Source: VGRF01 sp964460485
GTDB taxonomy: Bacteria > Myxococcota_A > UBA9160 > UBA6930
Length of the DNA stretch: 21,545 bases
Direction: 5' to 3'
Assembly: GCA_964460485.1 (NCBI GenBank)
Contig: CAYWRY010000065.1
Span: forward strand, 1 to 21,545
Both the position numbers and the translations under genes were made by a program. Positions 1 to 9,819 of this stretch are shown here, piece by piece. Numbering within the stretch: the first letter of the stretch is position 1; the number at the start of each line of letters is the position of its first letter. A model generated the notes under the pieces. The model had not been told where the DNA came from, ran no database searches, and worked only from the letters and a program-made list of their open reading frames with translations.

Positions 1-1252
1 GCCTCACCGCGGCGCCGACCTCGTCCATCACGTCGATCGCCTTGTCGGGCAGGAATCGGTCGTTGATGTGTTTCGCCGAGAGCTCGACGCACGCCGCCAG
101 CGCCGGCTTCGAGTACTTCACGCCGTGGTGCGCCTCGTAACGCGGGGCGAGGCCCTCGAGGATGCGCTGCGCTTCGGCCTCGCAGGGCTCGGGCACGTCC
201 ACGCGCTGGAAGCGGCGCGCGAGCGCGCGGTCCTTCTCGAAGTGGCGGTACTCCTGATAAGTGGTCGAGCCGATGCAGCGCATCTCGCCCGACTGCAGGA
301 GCGGCTTCAACAGGTTCGAGGCGTCCACCGTCGCGCCGCTCGCCGCGCCCGCGCCGAGGATGGTGTGGATCTCGTCGATGAACAGGACCGGGTTCTCGCG
401 CTCCTTCAGCGCCGCGATCAGCGCCTTGAAGCGCTGCTCGAAGTCGCCGCGGTACTTCGTCCCGGCGAGCAGTGCGCCGAGGTCGAGCGAATGGATCTCC
501 GCGTTCTGGAGGTTCGCCGGCACGCGGCCCTCGTGGATGCGCTGCGCGAGGCCCTCGGCGATCGCGGTCTTCCCGACGCCCGTCTCGCCCACGAAGATCG
601 GGTTGTTCTTGCGCCGGCGCGCGAGGATGTGCACGGTGCGGTCGAGCTCGGACTCGCGGCCCACCAGCGGGTCGAGCTTCCGCTGCGCCGCGAGCTCCGT
701 GAGGTTCTGCGCGAAGGCGGAGAGCGGATCCGCCGGCATCTCCTCGTCGCCGTCGCCGCGCGCGTCCTGGCGCGCGCGCTTGCCCTCGCCGCCCGGCTTC
801 TTGGCCGGCGGCCGAAGCTTCGACTCGCCGTGGGACACGTAGCGGAGCACGTCGAGGCGCGAGACGTCCTGGCGCCGCAGCAGGTCGACCGCGAAGGAGT
901 CCGGCTCGTTCAGGATCGCCGCGAGCAGGTCGCCCGCCTCGACCTCTGCTTTCTCCGCGCTCTCCGCGTGCTGCAGCGCGCTCTGGAGCACGCGGTGGAA
1001 GGCGAGCGTCTGCGCCGTCTCGCCGCGGCCCTCTTCGGGCAGCTTCTCCAGCTCGTCCTCGAAGTAGGAGTCGAGCGCCTTCTTCAGCTTCGCGAGATCG
1101 GCGCCCACGTGGCGCAGCACGTTCGCGCCGGCGTCGTCGTGGGCCAGCGCGTAGAGCAGGTGCTCGACCGTGAGGTAGGCGTGGCGCCGCGCGACGGCCT
1201 CGCGCAGCGACGCCTGGATCGTCATGTGGAGCTCGCGGTTGATCTGACTCAC
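1..1252 (-). CDS. clpA: ATP-dependent Clp protease ATP-binding subunit ClpA (3' part outside window)
   Basis: AAA+ unfoldase that feeds substrates, including N-degron proteins delivered by ClpS, to the ClpP peptidase in the cytoplasm. About 417 codons are visible, against about 750 in the family, so the second AAA domain lies beyond the window edge. The N-domain opens SQINRELHMTIQ and runs through VSRLDVLRYVSHG, matching the E. coli ClpA N-domain from memory. The first AAA domain shows Walker A GETGVGKT near residue 220 and Walker B VLFIDEIHTILG. The visible part ends after the DRFLPDKAIDVMDE stretch. The start is GTG at 1252-1250, whose last two bases are part of the clpS stop (GTGA overlap), so translation is probably coupled to clpS. 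ClpA rather than ClpC is supported by the N-domain and by the adjacent clpS. Confidence 0.95.
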   Translation of the reverse strand, partial: MSQINRELHMTIQASLREAVARRHAYLTVEHLLYALAHDDAGANVLRHVGADLAKLKKALDSYFEDELEKLPEEGRGETAQTLAFHRVLQSALQHAESAEKAEVEAGDLLAAILNEPDSFAVDLLRRQDVSRLDVLRYVSHGESKLRPPAKKPGGEGKRARQDARGDGDEEMPADPLSAFAQNLTELAAQRKLDPLVGRESELDRTVHILARRRKNNPIFVGETGVGKTAIAEGLAQRIHEGRVPANLQNAEIHSLDLGALLAGTKYRGDFEQRFKALIAALKERENPVLFIDEIHTILGAGAASGATVDASNLLKPLLQSGEMRCIGSTTYQEYRHFEKDRALARRFQRVDVPEPCEAEAQRILEGLAPRYEAHHGVKYSKPALAACVELSAKHINDRFLPDKAIDVMDEVGAAVR

Positions 1253-1581
1253 TCGGCCTCGACCCCCGCGCGCAGCGGATAGCCGCGCTCTTCGGCCAGC
1301 TTGTGCACCTGCGCCACCTTCGTCTCCGCCACCTCGTGGGTGTAGACGCCGGCGATGCCCGAGCCTCCGCGATGGATCTGGAGCATCAGCGCGTTCGCCT
1401 CGACCGGGCTCTTGTGGAACACCGATTCCAGAAGGTTCACCACGAACTGCATGGGCGTGTAGTCGTCGTTGTACAGCACGACCTTGAAGCGTGGGGGGCG
1501 CTCCTGCTTTTCGCGCGTGCGCTCGAGCACGCTGCCCTGGCGGCGTCGTTCGTCGTTCGTCCCGGCCACGCGGCCGAACAT
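1249..1581 (-). CDS. clpS: ATP-dependent Clp protease adaptor ClpS
   Basis: Adaptor that binds N-degron substrates and docks on the ClpA N-domain. The predicted 110 aa protein contains the family core: FKVVLYNDDYTPMQFVV, then VFHKSPVEANALMLQIH and GVYTHEVAETKVAQV. The NDDYTPM segment is the hallmark of the substrate-binding pocket. The reading frame stays open upstream to 1806, but that extension runs into the divergent gene and has no family similarity, so the ATG at 1581 (MFGRVAGTNDERRRQ) is preferred. The stop overlaps the clpA start by four bases. The 85-bp gap 1582-1666 must hold the promoters for clpS and for the divergent FemAB-like gene. I see no clear -35/-10 pair in it. Confidence 0.95.
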   Translation of the reverse strand: MFGRVAGTNDERRRQGSVLERTREKQERPPRFKVVLYNDDYTPMQFVVNLLESVFHKSPVEANALMLQIHRGGSGIAGVYTHEVAETKVAQVHKLAEERGYPLRAGVEAE

Positions 1582-1666
1582 AGCCGCGCGCGAGCGGTCG
1601 ATCGGCCTCGGAACCCGCCCGACCTCCTCCGGGCAAACTCGCGCGGCATCCCCGAAACTGCGCGCG

Positions 1667-2821
1667 ATGGCCGACTTCACGCTGCTCGAGTCCGTCCACG
1701 AGGTGCCGCGCGAGGCGTGGAACGCGCTGGTCGGCGACGAGTCGCCCTTCCTCGAGTGGGAGTGGCTCGCCTCGCTCGAGGAAGCCGGCTGCGTGGGCGG
1801 CCGCACCGGCTGGGCGCCGCGCCCGCTGGTGGCGCAGGGCGGCGGCCGGCTGCTGGCGGCGTGTCCGCTCTACGTGAAGGCCAACAGCGAGGGCGAGTTC
1901 GTCTTCGACTGGGGCTGGGCCGACGCCGCGCAGCGCGCGGGCATCGCCTACTACCCGAAGCTGCTCGTGGGCGTGCCCTTCTCTCCGGTGACCGGCGCGC
2001 GCTTCCTGGTGGCCTCGGGCGAGGATCGCGGCGCGTGGCTGCGCCGCTTCGCGACGGCGCTGAAGGAGATCTGCTCGGGCAACGAGCTCTCCAGCGTCCA
2101 CGTCAACTTCCTGCGCGCCGACGAGCGCGACGCGCTCGAGGCGGCGGGTTTCCTGGTGCGCTCCGGCTTCCAGTACCACTGGCGAAACCGCGCCTTCGCG
2201 AGCTTCGACGACTACCTCGCGAGCCTGACCAGCAAGCGCCGCAACCAGGCGAAGCGCGAGCGCCGCGAGCTGCGCGAGCAGGGCGTCGCCATCGAGGCGT
2301 TGCGCGGCGCGGCGCTGGGCGACGAGCTCTTCGAGCCGATGTACGAGATCTACTGCTCGACGGTCTCGTCGAATCCTTGGGGCCGGCAGTACCTGAACCG
2401 GGGGTTCTTCCAGCTGTTGCGCGAGCGCTGGAAGCACCGCCTGTGTTTCGTGCGCGCGCGCGTGGGCGAGGAGCTGGTCGCCGGCACCGTGAACGTGCAG
2501 AAGGGCGACGCCTTCTATGGCCGCTACTGGGGTGCGCTGCGGCCGATGCGGCATCTGCACTTCAACGTCTGTTACTACGCCGGCATCGAGCACTGCATCG
2601 CCGAGGGGCTCGCGCGCTTCGAGCCGGGCGCGGGCGGCGAGTACAAGCAGCTGCGCGGCTTCGACGCGACGCCGACCTTCAGCGCGCACTTCATCGCCGA
2701 CCCGCGCCTGCGCAGCGGCGTCGCCCGCTTCCTCGAGGCGGAGCGGCGCAAGGTGGACGGCACGATCGCCTGGTACGCCGAGCACTCCGCCAACCGCCGC
2801 GAGGGCGCGCCGGAAGAGTGA
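1667..2821 (+). CDS. FemAB-like (DUF482 / COG3146) GNAT-fold N-acyltransferase
   Basis: A 384 aa protein of the DUF482 family, a double-GNAT, FemAB-related group often annotated as peptidoglycan biosynthesis or N-acyltransferase. The acceptor substrate of this group is not established. Recognisable features are SPFLEWEWLASLE near residue 26, the LTSKRRNQAKRERREL stretch in the middle, and YYAGIEHCIAEGLARFEPGAGGEYK followed by KQLRGFDATPTFSAHF near the C-terminus, the usual signature of the family. The length fits (about 380 aa). The ATG at 1667 is chosen because the open frame upstream, which overlaps clpS antisense, is arginine/serine-rich and family-unlike. No Shine-Dalgarno sequence is visible. 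It is divergent from clpS and appears monocistronic: the next gene begins 142 bp on. Confidence 0.88.
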   Translation: MADFTLLESVHEVPREAWNALVGDESPFLEWEWLASLEEAGCVGGRTGWAPRPLVAQGGGRLLAACPLYVKANSEGEFVFDWGWADAAQRAGIAYYPKLLVGVPFSPVTGARFLVASGEDRGAWLRRFATALKEICSGNELSSVHVNFLRADERDALEAAGFLVRSGFQYHWRNRAFASFDDYLASLTSKRRNQAKRERRELREQGVAIEALRGAALGDELFEPMYEIYCSTVSSNPWGRQYLNRGFFQLLRERWKHRLCFVRARVGEELVAGTVNVQKGDAFYGRYWGALRPMRHLHFNVCYYAGIEHCIAEGLARFEPGAGGEYKQLRGFDATPTFSAHFIADPRLRSGVARFLEAERRKVDGTIAWYAEHSANRREGAPEE

Positions 2822-2963
2822 GCCGTTCATCGGGCGTCGCGCCCGACGAACGCCCGCGGCGGCGCGCTCCGGATCGCGAGCGGTCTCGCCGTCAAGGGCG
2901 CCGTTCTGCGCACCGATGAAGCGCCCTGGGCCGTCGCGGCGAGCGCCCGCGGCCCGAGGAGCC

Positions 2964-4510
<1,547 letters not shown>

Positions 4511-4529
<19 letters not shown>

Positions 4530-5026
4530 CGCGCGCGCTCGTCGCCGCGCTCCTGTTCGCCGCTGCCGGCTGCGCGACGGCGCCGCAGCGCGCCGCCTAC
4601 GCGCCCGCGCGCAACGCGCAGCAGCCGGGCGCGAAGCTGCTCGGCACGGAGGTCGAGGTGGCGCGCGAGTACGACTGCGCGCAGCAGCGCCGCCCGCTGC
4701 TCGTGCTCGAGGAGAGCGCCCTGCGCCCGACGCCGCTCGCGGCCGGGCAGGAGTTCGGGCACCGCATCGTCTACGCGCTCTGCCCCGCGCGCGCGAAGCA
4801 GCCGCTCGCCGGCAAGCTGCGCACGCGCATCGCCTTCGGCGGCGCCACGGTCGTCGACGACACGACCGAGTTCATCGCGCAGCCCGGGCGCTGGGCGGTC
4901 GACACCTTCATCGCGCTGCCGCCCAAGGCCAAGCCCGGCGCGTATCAGCTCGAAGTCACCTTCATCCACGCTGGGGGCGCGATAGGGTTCGCGACCAAGA
5001 TGCCCTTCAGCGTGTGGAATCGATGA
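4511..5026 (+). CDS. Putative lipoprotein of unknown function
   Basis: The GTG at 4511 follows a good Shine-Dalgarno (GAGGAGGA, about 6 nt away) inside the end of the kinase gene. The predicted 171 aa protein starts with a type II signal peptide: charged TLTR, hydrophobic ALVAALLFAAAG, then lipobox AAGC with the lipidated Cys21. The mature part is beta-rich and resembles a small immunoglobulin-like or sandwich fold (GKLRTRIAFGGATVVDD, FIALPPKAKPGAYQLEVTF), but I cannot name a family. The residue at lipid position +2 is Ala, compatible with export to the outer membrane. The overlap with the kinase upstream and the ATGA overlap with the next gene suggest that all three products are made together, perhaps as kinase, envelope lipoprotein and membrane-anchored partner. 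That functional link is inference. Confidence 0.8.
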
Positions 5027-6255
5027 ATCGCGCCCTGCCGCGCATCGCGCTCGGCCTCTTCGTCGCGATCGCTGCCTTCAGCTCGCTGCTGCTGCGCCGA
5101 GACGGACCGCCGCCGAGCGACGCGGATCTCGCGGCGGCTCCGCAGCCCGCGCTCGCCGACCACGACAACGGCTTCGTGACGCTCGCCGCGGCGGCGGAGC
5201 TGCTCTCGCCGCCCGACGAGGCGACCTCCACGCGCCTCGCGGAGATGGCGAGCGGCGGGCGCTGGGACGACGCGCTCGCAGCGCGCGAGCTGGCGGCGAA
5301 CGGCCGCGCGCTCGCCACGTACGCGCGAATTTCGCGGCAAGCAGCGCTCCGCTCGCCGGGGGATCCGCTGAGCCCCGCGAAGCCCGGCGCGGACGCCGGC
5401 CGGCTCGCGCAGCTGCTGGGCGTGCGCGCGATCGCCCGCGCGCGCAGCGAGGACCCAGCGGGCGCACTCGACGACGCGCTCACGCTGCTGCGGATCGGCA
5501 CGAAGCTCGAGGGCGACGCCAACGGCGCGCTGCTCCATGCGAGCGCCGCGCTCGAGACGTGGCGGACTGGACTCGGCGCCGTGGCCGCGCTGTTCGCCCA
5601 GTACGAGATGCCGCTCGAGGAAATGCGCGCGCTGCGGGTGGCGCTGCGCGATTTCTCCCCGGACCCGGGCGCCTTCGGCCAGAGCTTGGCGGCCGAGTAC
5701 CGCTACCAACGCGCGCTGATCCTCGCGGGCGCGGAGAGCGGTCGCTTGGGTCCCCTGGCGGGCGCGTGGCTCGCGCGCGCAGACGGTCCGGCCGCGCGCG
5801 CCGCCGCGTGGCTCCCGGGCAGCTATCTGGTGAAGCCGAACGACACGTTGCGCACGCTCGCGGCGAAGGTGCGCGAGGTCCGTGCGCGGGCGGGCGAGCC
5901 TTGCGGCGCGCGGGAGCCGGCGGCGCCGGCGGCGCTGCGCTTCTCCGAGCTGCTGCGCCCGAACGCAATCGGGCGGCGAAGCGTGCTCGACGACCCGAGC
6001 TTCGAGAACGCGGAGCGGGCGCGCTGCGCTCTCGCGACGCAGCTCGCGCTCACGCGCGCGGCGCTGGCGGTGCACGGGTTCGAACGCGAGCGCGGCGTCT
6101 TGCCGCCGTCCCTCGACGCTCTCGTGCCCGACTACCTCGACGGGCTGCTCGTCGACGGCTTCGATCTCGCGCCGCTTCGCTTCGACCGCGCGAAGCGCGT
6201 CGTCAGCGGCGCCGGGCTGCAGCTGTCGCTGCCGGTGCCCACGCCGAGTCCGTGA
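5023..6255 (+). CDS. Hypothetical membrane-anchored protein
   Basis: A 410 aa protein with one N-terminal hydrophobic helix (about residues 6-24, IALGLFVAIAAFSSLLL), so it is probably anchored in the inner membrane with a large periplasmic domain that looks alpha-helical. I do not recognise the body. The C-terminal segment LALTRAALAVHGFERERGVL followed by PPSLDALVPDYLDGLLVDGF resembles a motif seen at the C-termini of many uncharacterised bacterial proteins (helix, then P-SL-LVPEYL, then DPFDG-PLRY). Here the usual DPFDG is replaced by DGFDLAPLRF. The ATG at 5023 overlaps the lipoprotein stop as ATGA, which fixes the start; a GTG at 5014 is a poorer alternative. It is the last gene of the kinase unit. 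A 54-bp gap follows before the next start. Confidence 0.75.
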   Translation: MNRALPRIALGLFVAIAAFSSLLLRRDGPPPSDADLAAAPQPALADHDNGFVTLAAAAELLSPPDEATSTRLAEMASGGRWDDALAARELAANGRALATYARISRQAALRSPGDPLSPAKPGADAGRLAQLLGVRAIARARSEDPAGALDDALTLLRIGTKLEGDANGALLHASAALETWRTGLGAVAALFAQYEMPLEEMRALRVALRDFSPDPGAFGQSLAAEYRYQRALILAGAESGRLGPLAGAWLARADGPAARAAAWLPGSYLVKPNDTLRTLAAKVREVRARAGEPCGAREPAAPAALRFSELLRPNAIGRRSVLDDPSFENAERARCALATQLALTRAALAVHGFERERGVLPPSLDALVPDYLDGLLVDGFDLAPLRFDRAKRVVSGAGLQLSLPVPTPSP

Positions 6256-6309
6256 GCGAAGCGCGCGCCCCGCGCGATACCCTGCGGCCCTTCACCCAAG
6301 GAGCCGCCC

Positions 6310-7284
6310 ATGGCGCGCATCATCGGCAACCTCGCCCCGGAAGACGACCTGATGCATCCGCTCGGGCCCGAGCAGAACTTCAACGAGAGCGCTTACTACA
6401 ACTTCTTCGACACCAAGAAGTCCCTCGGCGGCTGGTTCCGCATCGGCAATCGCGCGAACGAGGGCAACGCCGAGCGCACCGTCTGCCTCTACCTGCCCGA
6501 CGGCCGCGTGCTGTTCAGCTTCGGCCGGCCCGCGATCTCGAACAACGACGCCTTCGACGCGGGCGGCCTGAAGTTCGAAGTGCTGGAGATGACCGACCGG
6601 CACCGCACCACGTTCGACGGCAACGTGGTCGAGCTGCGCGAGCCGCGGCAGATGGCGGATCCGAAGGCCGCATTCCAGAACAATCCGAAGAAGCGCGTGC
6701 AGTTCGACCTCGAGCACGTCGCGGTCGGCCCGCTCTACGGCCACAAGGCCGAGGAGAAGCCCGGCGAGAAGGCCGAAGAAGGTTTCGCGCGCGCGCACTT
6801 CGAGCAGCACATGCGCGTGACCGGCTCGCTCACGATCGACGGCGAGACGCAGCGCATCGAGGGCTTCGGCCTGCGCGACCACTCCTGGGGCCCGCGCTAC
6901 TGGCAGGCGCTGCACAGCTACGAGTGGCTGACGATGAACTTCGGCGAAGGGCTCGGCGCGATGGTCTCGATCGTGCAGCGCGACGCGGAGGGCAGGCAGG
7001 TCTCGCGCGGCGGCGTGATCGTGCGCGGCATGGAGATGGAGCGCATCGTCGACGCGCACATCACCGCCGAGTACGAGGACAACGGCCTGTATCACAAGAG
7101 CCTGACCGCGAAGATCAAGACCGAGAAGGGCGCCGAGCACACGATCACCGGCAAGGTGACGGCCTTCATCCCCTTGAGGAATCGCCGCGAGAATCTCGAG
7201 ACGTTCATCGGCGAAGGGATGACGGAGTGGCGGCTCGGGGATCAGGTGGGATACGGGCTGAGCGAGTTCCTGCGGCAGAAGTAG
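6310..7284 (+). CDS. AttH/CrtC-like lipocalin-fold protein (DUF7064/DUF7065-type)
   Basis: A 324 aa protein with no signal peptide. It carries IEGFGLRDHSWGPRYW at residues 183-198, the strongly conserved G-x-RDHSWG-R-W motif of a family related to the AttH / hydroxyneurosporene-synthase (CrtC) fold, common in actinobacteria and proteobacteria. A second landmark near the N-terminus is ESAYYNFFDTKKSLGGWFRI (26-45). Members are often found next to genes of lipid or steroid-like catabolism, but no activity is established for this group. The start is secure: AAGGAG lies 6 nt before the ATG. The gene is 21 bp upstream of a crotonase, suggesting a two-gene operon acting on acyl-CoA compounds (inference). 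A true CrtC hydratase is less likely because no carotenoid genes are adjacent. Confidence 0.8.
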   Translation: MARIIGNLAPEDDLMHPLGPEQNFNESAYYNFFDTKKSLGGWFRIGNRANEGNAERTVCLYLPDGRVLFSFGRPAISNNDAFDAGGLKFEVLEMTDRHRTTFDGNVVELREPRQMADPKAAFQNNPKKRVQFDLEHVAVGPLYGHKAEEKPGEKAEEGFARAHFEQHMRVTGSLTIDGETQRIEGFGLRDHSWGPRYWQALHSYEWLTMNFGEGLGAMVSIVQRDAEGRQVSRGGVIVRGMEMERIVDAHITAEYEDNGLYHKSLTAKIKTEKGAEHTITGKVTAFIPLRNRRENLETFIGEGMTEWRLGDQVGYGLSEFLRQK

Positions 7285-7305
7285 TCGGTGGCAGAAGGAG
7301 ACGCC

Positions 7306-8133
7306 ATGTCCGAAGACCGCATCCGCGTCCTGCGCAAAGACGGCATCGCCGACGTCCGGCTGAATCGCCCCGACAAGATGAACGCGCTCGATCCGCTGAT
7401 GTTCGAGGCGCTGGTCGAGACGGCGCGCGACCTCGCCGACGACCGCTCGGTGCGCGTGGTCGTGCTCTCCGGCGAGGGGCGCGCGTTCAGCGCGGGGCTC
7501 GACATGACGAGCATGGCGGCGATCGCGGGCTCGGGGCAGCCGCCGGCGGCGGGTGAGAAGCCGCGGCGCGCGCTGTTCGACCGCGACGCGTCGAGCCCTG
7601 CGAACTACGCGCAGCAGACGGCGTGGCTGTGGCACGCGATGCCGGCGCCCGTGATCGCGGCGGTGCACGGCGTCGCCTACGGCGGCGGCCTGCAGATCGC
7701 GCTGGGCGCCGACATCCGCTTCGTCGCGCCCGACGCGAAGCTCTCGATCCGCGAGAGCTATTGGGGACTGATCCCCGACATGGCGGGGAGCCAGCTGCTG
7801 CGCGGGCTCGTGCGGCCGGACGTGGCGAAGGAGCTCACCTACACCGCACGCATCTTCTCGGGCGAGGAGGCGCACGCGCTCGGCCTCGCGACGCACGTGA
7901 CCAATACGCCCTACGAATCGGCGATGGAGCTGGCGCGCGAGATCGCAGGCATCAACCCCGACGCGATCCGCGCGGCGAAGCTGCTGCTCAACGAGGCGCC
8001 GCTCGTCTCGCCGGCCGCGGGCCTGCAGCGCGAGGAGATGCTGCAGCGCAAGCTCGCCGGTAGCCCGAACCAGATGGAAGCCGTGAGGGCGAACTTCGAG
8101 AAGCGCGCGCCGAAGTTCTCGGATCCCCGGTAG
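7306..8133 (+). CDS. Crotonase / enoyl-CoA hydratase-isomerase family protein
   Basis: A 275 aa crotonase-fold enzyme acting on acyl-CoA thioesters. The oxyanion-hole segments are GRAFSAGLDM (58-67) and AYGGGLQIALGADIRF (124-139). Aligning by eye to rat dienoyl-CoA isomerase (ECH1), Glu150 and Asp158 in IRESYWGLIPDMAG sit where that enzyme has Glu196 and Asp204, but its third acidic residue, Asp176, is replaced by Gln130. The sequence also shares the ELTYTAR stretch with ECH1. It may therefore be an isomerase-type crotonase with altered chemistry; a plain hydratase is less likely, since a Gln also replaces hydratase Glu144. The ATG at 7306 is chosen because AGAAGGAG lies 5 nt upstream. An in-frame start 18 nt earlier would overlap that site. 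Confidence 0.9.
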   Translation: MSEDRIRVLRKDGIADVRLNRPDKMNALDPLMFEALVETARDLADDRSVRVVVLSGEGRAFSAGLDMTSMAAIAGSGQPPAAGEKPRRALFDRDASSPANYAQQTAWLWHAMPAPVIAAVHGVAYGGGLQIALGADIRFVAPDAKLSIRESYWGLIPDMAGSQLLRGLVRPDVAKELTYTARIFSGEEAHALGLATHVTNTPYESAMELAREIAGINPDAIRAAKLLLNEAPLVSPAAGLQREEMLQRKLAGSPNQMEAVRANFEKRAPKFSDPR

Positions 8134-8135
8134 AA

Positions 8136-8167
8136 GTGGCCCTTGGGGTCAGACCCCAAAGGGCCAC
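8136..8167. repeat. REP-like palindrome, copy 1 (GGGGTC-A-GACCCC core)
   Basis: A 32-bp near-perfect inverted repeat three bases after the crotonase stop. The left arm is GTGGCCCTTGGGGTC and the right arm GACCCCAAAGGGCCAC. The arms pair completely apart from one extra A/T in the right arm. The second copy is at 21168-21198. The core belongs to a palindrome type I recall seeing scattered through many proteobacterial genomes in intergenic sites. It could act as a transcription terminator hairpin here, though no T-run follows. Confidence 0.8.
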
Positions 8168-8212
8168 CGACCCGCTCGCGCGGCGCGGCCTCGCCGTCAA
8201 TATTCGCGCGCC

Positions 8213-9316
8213 ATGCCGTCCGCTCCGCTCTTCTCGATGCCGCCCGCGAGCGTCTGCCTGCTGCGCCTCTCCGCGCTCGGCGACGTGTGCCACGCGATCG
8301 CGCTGTTGCGTGCGCTCCAGCGCGCCTGGCCGGAGACGCGCTTCACCTGGATCGTGGGCAAGGCCGAGGCCAAGCTGCTCGCGCTCGTCGACGGCGTCGA
8401 GGTGATCCCGTTCGAGAAGGGCGGCGGCGCGCCCGCGCTCCGCGAACTCGGCTCGCGCCTCGGGCCGCGGCGCTTCGACCTCTTGCTGATGCTCCAGCCG
8501 GCGCTGCGCGCGAGCCTGCTCTCCATGCTGATCCCGGCGCGCGCGAAGCTCGGCTTCGACCGCGCCCGCGCGCGCGAGGGCCAGTGGCTGTTCGCGAGCG
8601 CGCGGATCGCGGCGCGCGAGCGCCAGCACGTGCTCGACGCCGCGCTCGAGTTCGCGGCGGCGTGCGGCGTCGCGGACCTCGCGCCGCGCTGGGATCTCGC
8701 GCTGCCCGCCGACGCGCGCGCGTACGCACAGCGGCTGATCCCCGACGGCGCGCCTCCCACGCTCGCGATCTCGCCCTGCTCGAGCGTCCACGCCCGCGAC
8801 TGGCTGCCCGGGCGTTACGCGGCAGTCGCCGACCACGCGCAGGAGCGCCACGGCATGCGCGTGATCCTGTGCGGCGGTCCCACGCCCGAGGAACGCGCGA
8901 TCGGCGACTCGATCGTACGCGCGGCGAAGCGGCCGCTCGTCGACCAGATCGGAAAGGACACCCTGCCCGGCTTCGTCGCCTTGCTCGCGCGCGCGACGCT
9001 GCTGCTCTGCCCGGACTCGGGGCCCGCACACCTCGCGACGGCGGTGGGCACGCCCGTCGTCGGACTGCACGCCACCTCGAACCCGGCGCGCACCGGCGCC
9101 TACTTCTCGCGTGCGTGGGCCGTCGACCGCTTCGCCGACGCAGCGCGCCGCTTCCGCCATCGGTCGGTCGACGAGCTGCCCTGGCACCAGCGCATCGAGG
9201 AGCCTGGCGTGATGGAGCTGATCTCGGTGGCGGACGTGACGGCGAAGCTCGACGCGCTGCTCGCCGCGACCGGTGCGCGAGGCGCCGCCGCCGCGCCGGT
9301 AGCATCGCGCGCATGA
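8213..9316 (+). CDS. Glycosyltransferase family 9 (ADP-heptose:LPS heptosyltransferase-like)
   Basis: A 367 aa GT9 protein that would transfer a heptose or similar sugar from an ADP-sugar to lipid A core at the inner membrane, cytoplasmic face. The N-terminal domain has LLRLSALGDVCHAIALLRAL (16-35), with Asp24 in the position of the conserved GD of WaaC/WaaF. The C-terminal domain has LAISPCSSVHARDWLP and the nucleotide-sugar signature CPDSGPAHLATAVGTPVVGL (266-285), then ATSNPARTGAY. No Shine-Dalgarno is visible before ATG 8213; an internal ATG at 8237 is possible. It overlaps the DUF6165 gene downstream as ATGA. The exact sugar cannot be read from sequence, so I give no waa symbol. Confidence 0.9.
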   Translation: MPSAPLFSMPPASVCLLRLSALGDVCHAIALLRALQRAWPETRFTWIVGKAEAKLLALVDGVEVIPFEKGGGAPALRELGSRLGPRRFDLLLMLQPALRASLLSMLIPARAKLGFDRARAREGQWLFASARIAARERQHVLDAALEFAAACGVADLAPRWDLALPADARAYAQRLIPDGAPPTLAISPCSSVHARDWLPGRYAAVADHAQERHGMRVILCGGPTPEERAIGDSIVRAAKRPLVDQIGKDTLPGFVALLARATLLLCPDSGPAHLATAVGTPVVGLHATSNPARTGAYFSRAWAVDRFADAARRFRHRSVDELPWHQRIEEPGVMELISVADVTAKLDALLAATGARGAAAAPVASRA

Positions 9317-9705
9317 GAGAGATCCGCGTGCCGATCTCGCCCGGCGAGCTGCTCGACAAGCTCACCATCCTGCGGCTCAAGGCCGCGCGCATCGCGGATC
9401 CAGCCAAGCGCGCGAACGTGGCGCGCGAGCTCGCGCTGCTCGAGGCGACCTGGCGCGCGGAGATCCCCGACGCCGCGGCGTTGCGCGAGGAGGAGGCGGC
9501 GCTCGCGCGCGTCAACGCGGCGCTCTGGGAGGTCGAGGACGCGCTGCGCGAGCGCGAGGCCGCGCAGCGCTTCGACGCGGAGTTCGTCTCGCTCGCGCGC
9601 TCGGTCTACCGCCACAACGACGAGCGCGCGGCGATCAAGCGGCGCGTGAACCTGCGGCTCGGCTCGGCGCTGATCGAGGAGAAGTCCTACCGCGGCGCGC
9701 GCTGA
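9313..9705 (+). CDS. DUF6165 family protein
   Basis: A small 130 aa, mostly helical protein. It has the family opening PISPGELLDKLTILRLKAAR (residues 7-26), a central EL-LLEATW stretch, and the C-terminal SVYRHNDERAAIKRRVN. Proteins of this family are typically found beside LPS or glycosyltransferase genes and have no assigned activity. Here the ATGA overlap with the GT9 gene makes co-translation likely. This suggests a role with that transferase, for example as a partner or regulator (inference). The high charge and helix content fit a soluble protein. The start is fixed by the overlap and by conserved residues right after it. Confidence 0.87.
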   Translation: MREIRVPISPGELLDKLTILRLKAARIADPAKRANVARELALLEATWRAEIPDAAALREEEAALARVNAALWEVEDALREREAAQRFDAEFVSLARSVYRHNDERAAIKRRVNLRLGSALIEEKSYRGAR

Positions 9706-9737
9706 GCGGCGCCCGCACGGCCCACGCCGCTCCCCGA

Positions 9738-9779
9738 GACCGGCAGGCGACGTGCAGCCTGCACGCAGCGTCACCGGTC
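9738..9779. repeat. Nested inverted repeat between DUF6165 and PilZ genes
   Basis: The inner palindrome CGTGCAG-C-CTGCACG is at 9751-9765. It is framed by outer arms GACCGG (9738-9743) and CCGGTC (9774-9779). The whole lies in the 114-bp gap between 9705 and 9820. It could be an operator for the PilZ gene or a hairpin ending the glycosyltransferase unit; no T-run is present. The function is unknown. Confidence 0.4.
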
Positions 9780-9819
9780 GTCGCCGCCCTCCCACTCACT
9801 GGAGAGGCGGAGCCGCTGC

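Noticed and set aside
68..1282. Long plus-strand open frame of about 400 codons
   Set aside because: It is antisense to clpA, whose minus-strand translation matches ClpA motif by motif. The plus-strand product is arginine/leucine-rich shadow sequence typical of high-GC DNA.
7628..7646. TGTGGCAC-N5-GCCGGC, a possible fifth operator
   Set aside because: Only the left half fits, and it lies within the coding sequence of the crotonase at codons that are explained by the protein.
6292..7896. Minus-strand open frame of about 534 codons
   Set aside because: It covers the AttH-like and crotonase genes in antisense and has no recognisable domain.
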